DNA from: Marvania coccoides
Lineage: Eukaryota > Chlorophyta > Trebouxiophyceae > Chlorellales > Chlorellaceae
Assembly: GCA_963854735.1 (NCBI GenBank)
Contig: OY978102.1
Span: forward strand, 1,116,001 to 1,180,000
DNA length: 64,000 nt
Direction: 5' to 3'
The translations under genes were made by a program, and so were the position numbers. The notes beneath the pieces were generated by a model, which saw only the letters and a program-made list of their open reading frames with translations, searched no databases and was not told where the DNA came from. This document shows, in pieces, positions 30,801-42,371 of the stretch (its first letter is position 1; every line of letters begins with the position of its first letter).

Positions 30801-33520
30801 CGACTTAAACGCCTACAAGCGGGTTTTGTCAGAGGCTGGAATTTCGAAGGCCAGGATGGAGGGATTTGACCGCCCCATCTGCACCGACCCCGCATTTTAC
30901 CCCGGGAAGAAGGATGCGCTCATCAGGGACTTCTCCAACTACCTGGGCATCCTGAAGGCCACTCATTCGGGCGCCGACCTGCAGGTAAACTTAAAACATC
31001 AAATGGATACTATGTGTTGAACGATTTCGTGTATTGGATTAAAATGCCCGTGTATAATCAAGAATCCAGTCTTTTCCTATTCAAAAAATCGAAGTTTACA
31101 AAATCCTAGACTCGTTTTGTTTTACAATCTTATTTTGTTTCTCGCAGGCGTCCGCGTCCGCTGCCGCGCCCTTCATTCCCGGCGCCGCCAAGGGCTACCT
31201 GGGCTACGTGCTGTCCCACACCAACGACCCCGCGGTCCTTTCCCTCATGGAGGCAGCCGTGGAGGCCCGCACGGAGCTCGCACCGCTGCTCACCACAAAC
31301 AGGGAGATGCTCTACCTCGATCTGGCGCTCGAAAACGAAGTGCGCGCCGCCGCGGAGCGCGGCGCTTCCGCTGCGGGCACCGCTGCCGCCACCCTGGTGG
31401 CCCCCCTCCTTCAAAATTTGGCTCTTTCGGTGTCTGACAACGAGGAAGTCTGCTACTGCCTCAAAGCCTGGCTGGAACTGCCCCATGCGGTGCGCCACGG
31501 GCACAGGCCCTCGAAGGAGGACGCTCTGCGCGCCATGGCGGTTTTGGACCGCCTGCAACGCGCTTTGGGCGCCATTAGCGACAGCGTCAACGACACGCTG
31601 GCGCCCGTCGCCACCTCCTTCGGCGCCTCCTTTGGGTGCGACGCCTGGGCCACGCAGCTGTTTGCCGAAGAGGTGGTTCGTGGTGGGCCTGCGTTCGCCG
31701 TCAGCTTGGTTCTCTCCAGCGTGCTGCCGGGCATGCGCTCCGCCGCAGAGCTCGGCGCGTGGCAGGTCATTTCCCCCGCTGCCTCCGCCCAGGGCCGGCT
31801 GGTGGTCGTCCCCAGCCTCAGCGGCATCCAGGACCGCGTCTACACTGAGCCTACCGTGCTTTTGGCGCGCCGGGTGACGGGAGAAGAAGAGGTCCCGATG
31901 GGGGTCATTGGCGTGGTGTCAGGGGACGCGCCTGACGTGCTGAGCCACCTCTCCGTGCGCGCCCGCAACCTGCGCATCTTGTTCGCGGCCTGCCACGACG
32001 AGAGCGAGCTGGACAAGCTCGCGAGGGTTGAAGGCGCCATGGTCGACCTTGGCACTTCCGCTGCCGGAAAAGTGACATGGAGCACGATGGAAGAGAGCGC
32101 CACGAGCTCCTCGGACTCGAGTGGTGCTGGCGCGCACGCCCACCACCTCAAAAAACTGAATATGGTGGTGCCGGAGTGGTGCGGCAACTGGGCGGTGAGC
32201 ATGGACGAGTTTAAGAACGGCGTGGTGGGGGCTAAGTCGAAAAACCTGGCGGGACTGCGCGGGAAGCTGCCTGACTGGATCGGGCTGCCCGCCTCCGTGA
32301 CCCTGCCGTTTGGGTGCTTTGAGGAGGCCCTGAAACGGCCTGAGAACTCTGAGATTGCAAAGGCATTGAAGGCAGAGGTGTCCGGCGTGACGCCCACCAC
32401 CGCCGTGCAGCGGCTGGCGGCCTGCCGCGAGCTGGCGCTGCGCGTGCGCCTGCCGGAGAAGGCGCAGGGGGAGCTGCGGACGGCGATGGCTGCAGCAGGG
32501 ATCGATGTGCCGGAACTGGGCAGCGAGGACTGGGAGGCGTCGCTGCGCGCGCTGAGCAGCGTGTGGGCATCGAAGTACAACGACCGGGCCTACGTATCCA
32601 CCCGCAAGGTGAGAACAAGAAGCAGAAGTGGCTGCAACCTGGTTTCCGTCAAATATTCACGATTGTTATTACCCTATTAAGGCTTACTTTATATATATAA
32701 TTATCAAATGCTACTAATCAATTTAAATGGGGAGCTATACGCTCTCAACACTTCAACCTGTCTTCTTATTCCTCTTCCTTTCCTCCAGGTGGGCATCGCT
32801 TTTGACGACGTCCGCATGGCGGTGCTGGCGCAGCGCGTAGTGCCCGCGCGCTACGCCTTCGTCATCCATACCGTCAACCCCACCACTGGGGATCCCGATG
32901 AGGTGTACTGCGAGTTGGTCAAGGGCCTGGGAGAGGCTATTGTCTCCGGTGCAGTGCCAGGCACGGCGCTGGCGTTTGTGGCACGCAAAGACGCCCTGGA
33001 CTCGCCCACCGTGCTGCTGTACCCCTCCAAGAGCGAAGGCATGTTTGTGGACGACGGCAGCCTCATCTTCAGGTCAGTTGGCTCAGTTGGCTCTGCATTT
33101 ATAAGCCCTCGTTAAACGCAATTTTTTGAGAAAAGCCCGTTTTTTTGTTTTTTTGTTTTAAATTGAAACTAGCTGCGTTAAACTGTTTAAATTAGCATTT
33201 GAATTCAATGACTAGATAAATACCTTTTTTCCCTTCCGCTATTCTGTTTTTTCAGGTCCGACTCTAACGGCGAGGACCTCGAGGGCTACGCAGGCGCGGG
33301 GCTGTACGACTCGGTCACCACCGCGGAGACGCTCCGCGAGCGCGTGGACTACTCCTCTGACCCGGTGGTCTGCGATGAAGCCTTCAGGCGGGAGCTGATG
33401 TCCCGAATCTGCCGGGTGGGCGCTTCCATTGAAGGAGCGCTAGGAGGGGCCCAAGACGTGGAGGGCGTGGTGGACTACGACCTCAACATTACGGTTGTGC
33501 AAACCAGGCCGCAAATGTGA
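27827..33520 (+). CDS. GWD: Alpha-glucan water dikinase, starch-phosphorylating enzyme
   Basis: Seven exons (27827-29305, 29443-29806, 30030-30223, 30409-30984, 31148-32608, 32789-33072, 33256-33520) give about 1540 residues, close to the 1400-1500 usual for GWD1. It transfers the beta-phosphate of ATP to C6 of glucose units in starch, opening granules for degradation in the plastid. The start is a transit peptide. Two CBM45 starch-binding modules follow (LLLHWGVEGGRGYKGGW near residue 125; ELILHWGVKKTGRNADWKRP near 535). The central region has EEFHQKLHNNTTPDDVPIC. The autophosphorylated histidine is in DVLSHLSVRARN, at about residue 1138. The C-terminal ATP-binding domain has VKGLGEAIVSG, SDSNGEDLEGYAGAGLYDS and a final VVQTRPQM. 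All catalytic features are intact. Confidence 0.97.
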
Positions 33521-34005
33521 TAGAAATTAGAATGTAATGTCTATTATTACTTACTACGTGTGAATTTTTTTGAATGTAGTGCTTTTTTTGTCTTTTTGTT
33601 GATGCTCTTCTTTCTTATTTCTCTGGATTGAGCAACTGCGCGCGTTTCAATTCGGATACTGCATGATTTGATGGTGTGGAGCTGAGGAGATTTTCTTTAG
33701 CGCTTTCATTACTTGAGTCCGTTTCTTCCTTTCTCTTCTTTTTTCTTTCTTTATGTCCTGGTTCTGAGAATTTTCATCATGCCCCCAAATGATAAATGCT
33801 TATTATATACTAGAGAATGAAAAACCCTGCCATGAAGGCTGTTGCGCACCTGCCGCCAACTCTTTTGATAATCTTTTTACTAGCGTCTTAATTTTTAGAG
33901 AACTGTACGAGTCCTCCCCTTTGCATATATGTCATGAAAATGTTTAAAAAACCTGAATTTTACAGCAATCGAAACAGTGACAATGTATCAAATTCAGAAA
34001 ATAAT
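33521..34005. other. Convergent 3' intergenic region
   Basis: AT-rich, tail-to-tail between GWD and the HIT-like gene; only 3' UTR sequence is seen. Confidence 0.5.
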
Positions 34006-35387
34006 TTATCCACGGCGGACCTGCCATGCCTGGTCAGGCGACGTCACTGCCTCCAACGCCTTATCCACCGCTGCAATCACGCTCCAGGGGTCCGTGCGCC
34101 CGATCGCCGCCCCTCCAAACACCTCCAGCCCGCCAAAATCCGATGCAGCGCTGCTCAGTCCCCTAGACACAACCCTCGCCACCACGGGCCCTGCGTATTG
34201 ATATCTACTTCCTACGCTGCTATTGACAATATTATCGCCAGTATTGCGTTGTATTGGAATGTTCACGATGCCTGCATTGAACGTTTTCACCCCGAGGCCA
34301 TCTATCAGACCTCTCAATGCTGCGTAGAAGAGGGTCTGAAAGGCGGGGCAGGCGAGGGAGGCGCCGTGCACCACCATCTCAGCGTCTTTGGTGGGACACA
34401 GGCTCGCAAACGCCGTGGCAGCAGCCGCTGCTGTAGAAGGAGGCGATGCATCCCTGCTGACTACAGTACTGCTGAAGCTGCCATTGCTCTTTGCGACGTC
34501 GATCTCGAGCCTCCTCGTCAGCTCTACGCAGGCATGCGCTGCTGTCAGGTCTGCAAAGTAATCGGCGTTGCTGTGCGCCGCAGCGTAACGAGCTGCCGCC
34601 TCAAATTCCCGCTGCACCGCTGGGAAGGGCAGCGCGCTGAGCAGCGTCTGCGCGTGACCATGAAACTGCGAGGCGCCCGCTCTAGACAGGCAATTCCACA
34701 CCAGCATGGGGTGCAGCGATGCAGCACTACTCCTGCCGTTGCTGCCATATCCGCCAATGAAGTCTGCCGCGGTTTCTGCTTCACTGGAAGAAGAGGAAGC
34801 ATCGGCTGCGGCGGATGCTGCGGCGCGTTCAAACCAGCCGTTTGCCACCGTCAGCAGGTCCTTAAGCTGCGCCAGATTGAATTCCAGGGGGTCGTGGTGT
34901 TTAAATACAACAACGCCTTGTGAAGGAGCCGAGTACTTAAACAGGTTGGATGCGGAGACCGCGTAGGGTCCCTCAACGCGACCAAAGGTGTCTTCGGCTG
35001 TCAGCGTCTCCCAGGAACAAAAGTCGCAGCGGCCGGGGCCGCCGCCGCCGGTGGGATCAATTATTGCGCCGTCAGATTTGAAGTTCTGGGGCTTGGTGGC
35101 GCGCGCAGGGTTCCACCAGGTGATGTCGTAAGTAGCGAGGTTTTGGATGGCCACCACCTCTTGGACATTGTCGGTAGGGACGCCTAAAAAATAAATAGGC
35201 TCAAGCTGGGAATATAAATGCGGATTAAATTAATAAGACTCTTACCGTATTTTTTTTGGAGCTCTGGGGAGGTGCGGCAGGCGGGGTTGAACGAATTGAG
35301 ATTGAAGATTTTGTGGAATGCTTTGGAAGATGGGGGCTTCGCCGCTAGCTCCGAAATGCTGCGATATGTTGATTGGGGGATTGTCAT
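34006..35387 (-). CDS. HIT-superfamily, GalT-like nucleotidyltransferase
   Basis: Two exons (35246-35387, 34006-35183) give 439 residues beginning MTIPQSTYRSISELAAKPP. It has the order seen in galactose-1-phosphate uridylyltransferase relatives: an early pair of cysteines (RCDFCSW), then DTFGRVEGPYAVSASNLFKY, VVFKHHDPLEFN, and the catalytic HIT-like box SRAGASQFHGHAQ, in which the histidines occupy the H-x-H-x-Q positions. These enzymes swap a nucleotide between sugar phosphates or cleave NDP-sugars. The second half is less conserved and contains poly-S and poly-A inserts. I cannot tell the substrate. It lies at the edge of a run of glycan genes, so supplying an activated sugar is a reasonable inference. 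The start at 35387 is chosen as the first good ATG; upstream frame is open with no clear signal. Confidence 0.75.
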
Positions 35388-35579
35388 CGCATCGCAGTCT
35401 TTAATAAATACTAATACAGAGAGATGATGGAGGAAAAGCTCGAGGGGAAAAAAACGATCTCGGAAAAGGAAAGCCTTTGACCGCAACAGTATCGCTTGCA
35501 CGGTGTTCTGCAAGGCCGTGGTGGATTAAATATAATATTATATGCATCAGCACCGTACAGTTACACTATTGCTTGCTTT

Positions 35580-36686
35580 CTACATGGACACTTTTTGAAT
35601 TTTCCCAGCCTTCACTCGGTCACAAATCTTGCAAATGAACGATTCTGCTGCGCACAGGCCATCGAGAACACGTGCCTTGTAAGCATCAAGATTCCATTCA
35701 AAATACGAGTTGTACAAGCTCTCTTCGGTCGCCACTTTGTTCAAATGCTCTGCCAACTCCGCCACGCTAGAAAAATCTTTGAGATCGATGAACGAGTTGG
35801 GGGAGGGCGCAAAGAACCCAACCTCCGGCGCCCCAGAATATATAGGGATCGTGCCCGTCAAAAAAGCATTCATTATTTTCTCCGAAACGTACTCTGGCAG
35901 CACAGCGTTCTCAAAGGCAAACCCAAACATGTAATTTTGCATTGTCTCCATCTTCATTCGTTGCCAGCTCTTGGCGTACCGAGAATCTCCCTGCAGGTCG
36001 GTGTTGTGCCAGCACTTGCCATACGAGTCCACAGGAAAGTTTCCCACCAGCTCTCCTAGCAACGAATTTCGCGGCTCAATGCAATTGGAAACAAATGCCA
36101 CCACGCTCTTATTTTTGGTGTGAAAATCAGGCTTAGGGCCTTGGGTATACAGCTGGGCGTGCAGATGACAAGAGTACACTTTGCGAATGTCTGCTGACGC
36201 GTGGTAAGAGATCAAAGTATCGAAAGATAACCGCCACAAGGGGTCACGGTATATAGGGTCCATGTGCGGCTCAATAGCCAGCAGCGCAAGGTGCTGCCCC
36301 GCCGTCCGCTTGCTCTTGCCGTACAAAATGCCGCCGTTTTTATAATCATTCACGTAGTCGTTGCCCTCAATGATCCAAGCGTCTGCGCCAGAGGCAAGAG
36401 CCACCGCCGACTCATTGTCGGCAAGCGGGCCGGCATCCACCAAAACACACGAGCTGCTGCATTGTGCCAAGTCTCTTTGCCACGATCGAAATTGGATGCC
36501 GTTGTCGTAGTGCTTGAAGGCCTGGCCCACGGTGGCCAAAATTATTTTGGTGTCTTTGTCAAACAAAATGGGGTTTTCCTCACTGGTCTGCTGCCAGTGC
36601 AAAAACAGCAGGCTGGGCTTAATGTAAATGCCCTGAAACACGAGTAGCAACGGAAACACGATCTTGACCAGAAATCGCTGCACCAT
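35580..36686 (-). CDS. GT10 alpha-1,3/1,4-fucosyltransferase-like, type II Golgi protein
   Basis: This is an intronless 368-residue gene. An N-terminal anchor (FLVKIVFPLLLVFQGIYI) is followed by a luminal domain. The GT10 donor-binding signature is present: FAFENAVLPEYVSEKIMNAF, then TGTIPIYSGAPEVGFFAPSP and SFIDLKDF, matching the F-x-F-E-N...Y-x-T/S-E-K...G-x-x-P-x-Y-x-G-A pattern. Earlier parts include WIIEGNDYVNDY and NKSVVAFVSNCIEPRN, with C and R in the family positions. GT10 enzymes transfer fucose from GDP-fucose to N-acetylglucosamine or related acceptors. It lies 192 bases downstream of the HIT-like gene on the same strand and diverges from the large glycosyltransferase. Confidence 0.92.
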   Translation of the reverse strand: MVQRFLVKIVFPLLLVFQGIYIKPSLLFLHWQQTSEENPILFDKDTKIILATVGQAFKHYDNGIQFRSWQRDLAQCSSSCVLVDAGPLADNESAVALASGADAWIIEGNDYVNDYKNGGILYGKSKRTAGQHLALLAIEPHMDPIYRDPLWRLSFDTLISYHASADIRKVYSCHLHAQLYTQGPKPDFHTKNKSVVAFVSNCIEPRNSLLGELVGNFPVDSYGKCWHNTDLQGDSRYAKSWQRMKMETMQNYMFGFAFENAVLPEYVSEKIMNAFLTGTIPIYSGAPEVGFFAPSPNSFIDLKDFSSVAELAEHLNKVATEESLYNSYFEWNLDAYKARVLDGLCAAESFICKICDRVKAGKIQKVSM

Positions 36687-37231
36687 TTCTGTGTGAAAAA
36701 GAACTGGTATTTCTATACTCTAAACACCACGGGCGATCACATCCAAACAAAAATCTAACTGTCGATTTATATTTAATCGAAACAAATAGAATAACCGGCG
36801 AGGCGCGTCGTAGCAGTTGACGAGGTTATCGACTGTACTGCGAGAACACCCTATGGGGGTCATTAACTTGCCTTAAAAACAGTTCGATGTATTTTAATCA
36901 AAGCGGTTTCGCAGCAGCAACTTGGCATTCAAATCTACATTGTTCACGCAGTCTGCCTTCACATATAAATCAGAATAACTCCCCACCCAACGGGCTTTCT
37001 TTTCCCAGCAGACCAAAACGCCCCCGTTCCTAGTAAATAATAATCGACATTTTCCATTGTAAACATAGTCGAATCTGTGGGAAATAAATACCGACCCAGT
37101 TTAAAATTTACCGGCAACTTCTGAGGGCATTTTAATTAAACGCAAAAAGGGTTTTACCCGAATTGCGAATTTTTCTCTTTCCATCCCTCGGGGGAAAAAA
37201 CGCTTAATATATATATTAACACCCACATCTA
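36687..37231. promoter_or_regulatory. Divergent promoter between the fucosyltransferase and the large glycosyltransferase
   Basis: A 545-base AT-rich interval between two divergent glycosyltransferase genes. A short TATATATAT stretch lies at about 37207-37216, some 16-25 bases ahead of the ATG of the large gene. Shared or coordinated regulation is an inference from the geometry. Confidence 0.45.
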
Positions 37232-40200
37232 ATGCCTCACAGCCCGCTGAAGCCCTTTCGGGGTAGACACATTCCTGTATCCATTAGGTGCACTCGCCTC
37301 TTGGTCTCTATCTTCCTCGGCCTGGGCGCCTTCCTGATCGCCAACCGGCAGATTCAGAAGTCTCACTGGCTGCTGCTCACCGTGCCCGTGCACCTGACGG
37401 ACATCGCGTCTTTGAAAATTTTCACCGCTTGTATGGTCCAGCACCGCCCCACCTTCGCGCCCTCCCAGCTCAAGAACAACGTGGACTTGCTGATCATCAT
37501 CAACGGGGACCGCAGCTGCACGCGGGCCGAGGCGCAAGCCATCAAGGCCGCAGTGGCGGCGCTCAAGGCGCTGCTGCCGTTTGCCAATAGGGTGAGCAAA
37601 TAATTAGCAGCAAAACGCCTTCATTCAATCGTTCATGCCTGCCAAAAAATTAAAAAAAAAATTGAACGTACCATTGACGCGTCAACTTTTTTTCCTTCCA
37701 GGTTGAATGGACGCACAAGGTGCTGGAGCACGACGTGTACGACAAAAACAGAAACAACTCGAAATGGGTGGGAGGGTGAGTGTTTTCCATTTTCTTTCAC
37801 CTTTAAAATTTCATTTAATACACTGCAATATTTTTTCATCCATTAAATTTTCTCTTAATATTTATTTTTGCTCTGTTGCAGCCCCAACGAGCTGTTTTAC
37901 AGCACCTTCTCAGACACCGGGGACCTCTACCAGCTCTTCACCAGCCAGTACAAGTTCGTGCAGCAGCTGGAGACTGACGTCTGCCCCGTGCGTGACGGCT
38001 GGCTGGACGCCATCGTGGAGGAGACCATCAAGATCGCTGACAGCAACGCCGTCATTTCAGGCGCCAGAGTCGCCGACCCGCTGCTGTACAGCGCCAAAAA
38101 CAAAGACTGTACGCCTTCCGCCACCCTGGTTGACTACCTGCGCCTGCACGTCAACGGCAACGCCCTCTACCGCATTGGCCCCGGCCTTCAGATCCTCATC
38201 AACGAAACTCTGGCACGCTACAAAAACTGGCCGTTCGACCTGGCGTTCTTCCTCACCGCCAGGGATATCAACCACCTGCATGTGCTGCGGTACACCCACC
38301 TCCTGCACAACCGCGTGGCCCCCGTGGACCCAGGCAATGCCTTCAAGTATGCTTTCTACGACAGCCAGACTTTCTTGGTGCACTTCCCCTCCCACCTGCG
38401 CAAGCTCACCAAACTCGAGGCTGCCATCTCCCCGCTGCAAGTGGAAACCCCTGTCACCGTGGTCAGCGTGTGCGTAGACCGCCCCATGGTGCTGAAAAAC
38501 CTCCACCTATCGCTGTTCCAAAATAGGGTGAAAAACGTGATGTACGTCGTTCACAACCCCAAAGAAACGCTGCAGACCGTGTTGTCACTCCGGCCAAGCT
38601 CATTCTACGTGCTGGACGCGCCTCTGGCCCCGATACACGGCGTGTGCGCTCTGCCGTTTGATGTTTTGAAAGCCCTGGTGGCGGCGGGCTTCAGCGTGTT
38701 CAACCTCGACGCCAACGCGGTTGTGTCGCGCCACTACAACGACTACCTGCTCAGTCTGGACAAGAGCGCCGTCTACTTTGCGTCGGCAGCAGTTCAATCC
38801 TACGGCCACAATTACGCCGGCGAACCTGCGCCGCGGTACAAGTTCAGCTCCCACCTGTTCTTCATGCCTGCCTCCAACGTATCGCTCAACGTACTGAGCA
38901 GCTGGAAAGCGGCGATGTCCAAAAATGCCGACCTGGTGCTCAACTCGCGCGCCAACTGCTCCGCAATTCAAAAGTGCAGCTGGAACAACGCGCCGGTGCG
39001 GCTGCTGGCGCCCGACGCGTTCGTCAACGGGCCTAATCTGATGAAGCGCTGGCCCAGCGGGGCCGCGGTGCAAACCGCTTTTGTATATTTTGACGTGGCA
39101 GACGCTGAGTTGAAGGACGCGCAGGAGCGCATCCGCTTCCGCCTGCAGCACGCTGGGCAATGGCTGGTGGGCAACGACGGCTTTTGCTGCCCCCGCATTC
39201 TCGTGTCCCCCGAGGCAGCATTTGAAATCACCGACGATGCCACCTCTGTTCGATCCTTTGTGGACCTCATGCTGCACATCAGCCACTCCGCTGCGAAATC
39301 TGACATCAAGTGCGTGGTCCCCCCCACCGTGATCGACACCCGAACCGGCGAAAAACTGTCTTTCGACGTCATTTTCGATTTTTCCATAGTGCCTGGCGCT
39401 GTGCTGTACCCCTCTCTTGACAACGCCCCCCGCTGCTCGCCCAGCGATGTCATCAACGTCACCAAAGTTGGAAGTGACGTAGGGCGGTGGAATCCCAGCG
39501 TTTTCGGCTCTGACATTCAAGAAGCCTTTCAACTTTTGTCGCCAGCAGTTTTCAATGGTGTTTGCGTTGATGATCACTACCGCTCCGTGGCAGAGGCTGC
39601 GCTGCACTCTCTGCGTGGCACCATCCCAAATATTTTGTCCTACAAAGGTCTCGATCTCCAGCAGCCCATGTTTTTGGCTGGCAAGTGGAGAGTTTTGGAC
39701 AAGCGCGTTCGCAGCGTTTTCCCCAACTTTTTGACTCTAATGTCCCCCGACGTGCTGCCAGAGAGCATGTTCCTTCGTTTTGGTCTTCGTGCACACTATC
39801 CCCGCCTGGGAGAAGATTTCTTTTTTGATATTTTGGACAATTTGGTTTGCCAGCGGGCCTCCCAGCTCGTGAAGCCGCGCCCCAAGACAATGCTTCTGAG
39901 CGAGCTGTACGCCGGAATTTTCGCCTTTGTTCCCCAGCGCATCCTCGAGGAGGAGCGCGATCTCGGCATCGAGTACGGCGGCAAGTCAAAACCCGGCCGG
40001 CTCATGTTTGCTCTTGAAACGGTTCCCAACAACGGATTTTCTAACATCGTCGTGTCTATTCAAACCATGGCGTATCTGGCCGCCAAAACGAATTCCTACG
40101 CCTCCATCATGCCGTTTAGCATCCAGCACTTGCAACACAAGTTGCGCCCTTGGTCTGACGTTCTTGAAATCGACGTTTTGTTCGAGGAGGTGCCCAGCCT

Positions 40201-41062
40201 TCGCCCCTCCCTGTGGGCGCTGCTCCGGCACCCATCACTGCTCGTGGAGTTCATGGACGGCAACATCATGCCCATCAATTGGGAGCCGGTTCGAAAGAGC
40301 GGCCGAGAAATTCATGATTTTGAGTATTGGAAGTCCACGGCTCTGCGTTTGTACTCCCGGCAGCTGTTCAGGACCCTTCAGGTACCTAGCAGCGCCGCTT
40401 CTTGGGAGCAGCTCGTTCTGAACGGCCAGGCTGCCGAGGTTGGCGATTCCATTCCCTATCTTGGACTTTCTGAGTCCCAAATCCCGGTTTTTGAGCGCTA
40501 TTTGGACAGGGATCTCGCCTTTCGCCCTTTCCGCGCATTCAATTTCCAGAGCAACGAGCCTGAGCACGTCGATTTTGCCGCCAAGTGGCGAACGGCTTTC
40601 GTACCTTCGCAGGGCGTTGAAGCGGTGAAGTCCAAAGTTCTTGGCGTCCTCGGCACCAACTTTTCTTGCTTCCACGCCCGCGTGGCTGACGAGTTTCTGG
40701 CCCTGCACCAGGTCAGGCCTCATTTCCTGCCCAAGAATGCTTTTTCTCGGTTCCAGGCGCTGCTGGGCAACTCCTCTTCAAAGTCATTGGTATACGTCAT
40801 GAGCGATGTCAACGCAAAACCAAACGACATTTTTCCGAACGCCACTGGCCGTATTTTCACTTGCCACCAGTTTGGATGCCCTCCTGAAGGCGGCAGCGAT
40901 GTTTTGTGGGGGCTGGCCGAGAGCGAGATTTGCGCCTCAGCACTGATCTTCAAAGGGAACATTTTTTCTACGTATACGTTGGCCATTTGTGGCAAACGCA
41001 ACGACCAGAGGTGCATGGACGCTTTTGATAAGCAGCTCGGCGATGGCCGGCTGCTCTTTTGA
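37232..41062 (+). CDS. Large multimodular Golgi glycosyltransferase (GT-A-like + GT77-like + O-FucT-like)
   Basis: Three exons (37232-37591, 37702-37775, 37882-41062) give 1204 residues. It starts as a type II membrane protein (RLLVSIFLGLGAFLIANRQI). Module 1, about residues 45-330: a GT-A-like domain (VDLLIIINGDRSC, WVGGPNELFYSTF, VQQLETDVCPVRDGWLDAIV). Module 2, about 330-580: a GT77-like nucleotide-diphospho-sugar transferase shape (VTVVSVCVDRPMVLKNLHLS, LVAAGFSVFNLDANAVV), in which the usual D-x-D is D-A-N at 38708-38716. Module 3, about 800-1200: an O-fucosyltransferase-like GT-B domain (ETVPNNGFSNIVVSIQTMAY, CFHARVADEF, VYVMSDVNAK, WGLAESEICASALIFKG). The frame is intact throughout. Domain calls rest on motif patterns; module 3 is the best supported and module 1 the least. 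Which modules are catalytic is unknown. Confidence 0.8.
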
Positions 41063-41480
41063 TTTATGTTAAATTATATTTATGATATATATTAATATGC
41101 ACTGAACTTGTTACTTAGCGTCATGCACTTACCTTTTTATTTTCACCCTTTTTATTTTGTCAAGCTTGTATCTCTTTTGGAAAGAATTCTTATGTGATTT
41201 AGAAGTGAGGAATGACTGTTCATTAGTTTCGATGAGGATGAATGTGATTGCCTTCCAGCCAATTATTTGACGCCGCGGCACTAAATTTCACATTGTAATA
41301 GTGCTTCTTTAGCATCAGATCACGGGCTGGAATTTTAAACGCGCGTGCAGCAGCTGCAGCTCTTCGACGGTGCTGCGCTCAGGCGACCCCAGAAGAAAGG
41401 CCTTAAAGGCAACGAACCTTAAATTTTGTCAATACATTTATTTGCTACGTATTGATAATTGAGCATGCCCATTAACACAA
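41063..41480. other. Intergenic region with a short minus-strand exon-like piece
   Basis: Mostly AT-rich 3' UTR of the large glycosyltransferase. On the minus strand, 41315-41416 reads as FVAFKAFLLGSPERSTVEEL then QLLHARLKFQPVI and a stop, preceded by an AG. It looks coding, but I could not connect it to an upstream exon, so it may be a relic. Confidence 0.35.
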
Positions 41481-42371
41481 TTCACTGCCTGGCTGGAGAT
41501 GTTTCCAATTGACAGTCGCTGCGGCGAAGACATAAATTACTTCAATTTGACCCGCCGTGATCCTTTCATGCGTCACAATGCGACTAATTGCAAACGGTAA
41601 GAACGCATCTGGTCTTCTAAAAGAGTTCAAATAGAATTTCCGGTTGGCATTTTTGACAGAAACCCAAGCTGCTTGCACAATTTCATGGCAAAATTGCTAA
41701 TTCGTAGTATCATAAAATTTTATTAAATTAACTTATCATATTGATGCTGTGCACAGGACTTCACGATTTCGGCAGAGGCTGCCACGGCTGCAGCAGCTGC
41801 AACGCTTTCCTCATGAACAGTCGAGACAGAAGGCCGGGCTACTCTCAAGTTTGGACGGAGCTCGAGTACTTGAACGTGGAATTTGCAAAAGATGGCAGCC
41901 TTCAGAGTGACAAGTACCTCACCACCCAAGAGAACGCTGCATGGTACCGTGCTCAAGTTTCAAAGCCCAAGTACGCCGGTTTTAACACCGGGCTGCGCGA
42001 TACGGCTCTGAAAGGTAGCAGCACTGACGCCTATATGGAGAACCTTCTCCAGCATGCCGGCAAGTTGCTGCAGCATTTTCCGCCCGAGCCTGCTTTGGGT
42101 GAACAGCTTGCCGTTGTACGCAGCCAAGCAGCCGTTGTACTACCGCAACATATACCATAATCGGAAGGTTATTAATTATAATTTTGGAGCTAAACGTTTG
42201 ATGCGCGAGCTTGGCATTCCTGTGATTGACCCGTTCCTGTTGCTCTTGCTTCCTTCCTTGCAAGATTTGAGTGGAGATGGGGTGCCTTACACTGGAGATT
42301 CGGGGAAGACGTATGGTATATTCGCTTGGCACACTATCAAAGCACTATGTCGATATGACAGCTTCTACTAA
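41481..42371 (+). pseudogene. Broken SGNH/PC-esterase-like gene fragment
   Basis: Three coding-like pieces lie in order: 41481-41596 (AWLEMFPIDSRCGEDINYF, ending at a GTAAGA donor), 41744-~42085 (LCTGLHDFGRGCHGC, YSQVWTELEYLNVEFAK) and ~42080-42371 (WVNSLPLYAAKQPLYYRNIY, ELGIPVIDPFLLLL, SGDGVPYTGDSGKTYG). The last two are in different frames, with the shift near a TTTT run at about 42077-42080. The first piece does not join in phase to the second. The G-L-H-D, HNR-x-V...YN and G-I-P-V-I-D-P-F pattern resembles the C-terminal half of SGNH hydrolase-like (TBL, CAS1, NXPE-type) glycan-modifying proteins. A GDS block is missing. It is probably a decayed relative of the intact gene at 44.3 kb; a sequencing indel could explain the shift but not the missing start. 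Confidence 0.5.

Noticed and set aside
38600..39607. 335-codon minus-strand frame opposite the large glycosyltransferase
   Set aside because: Antisense shadow of a well-supported exon, no domain, repetitive charged composition.
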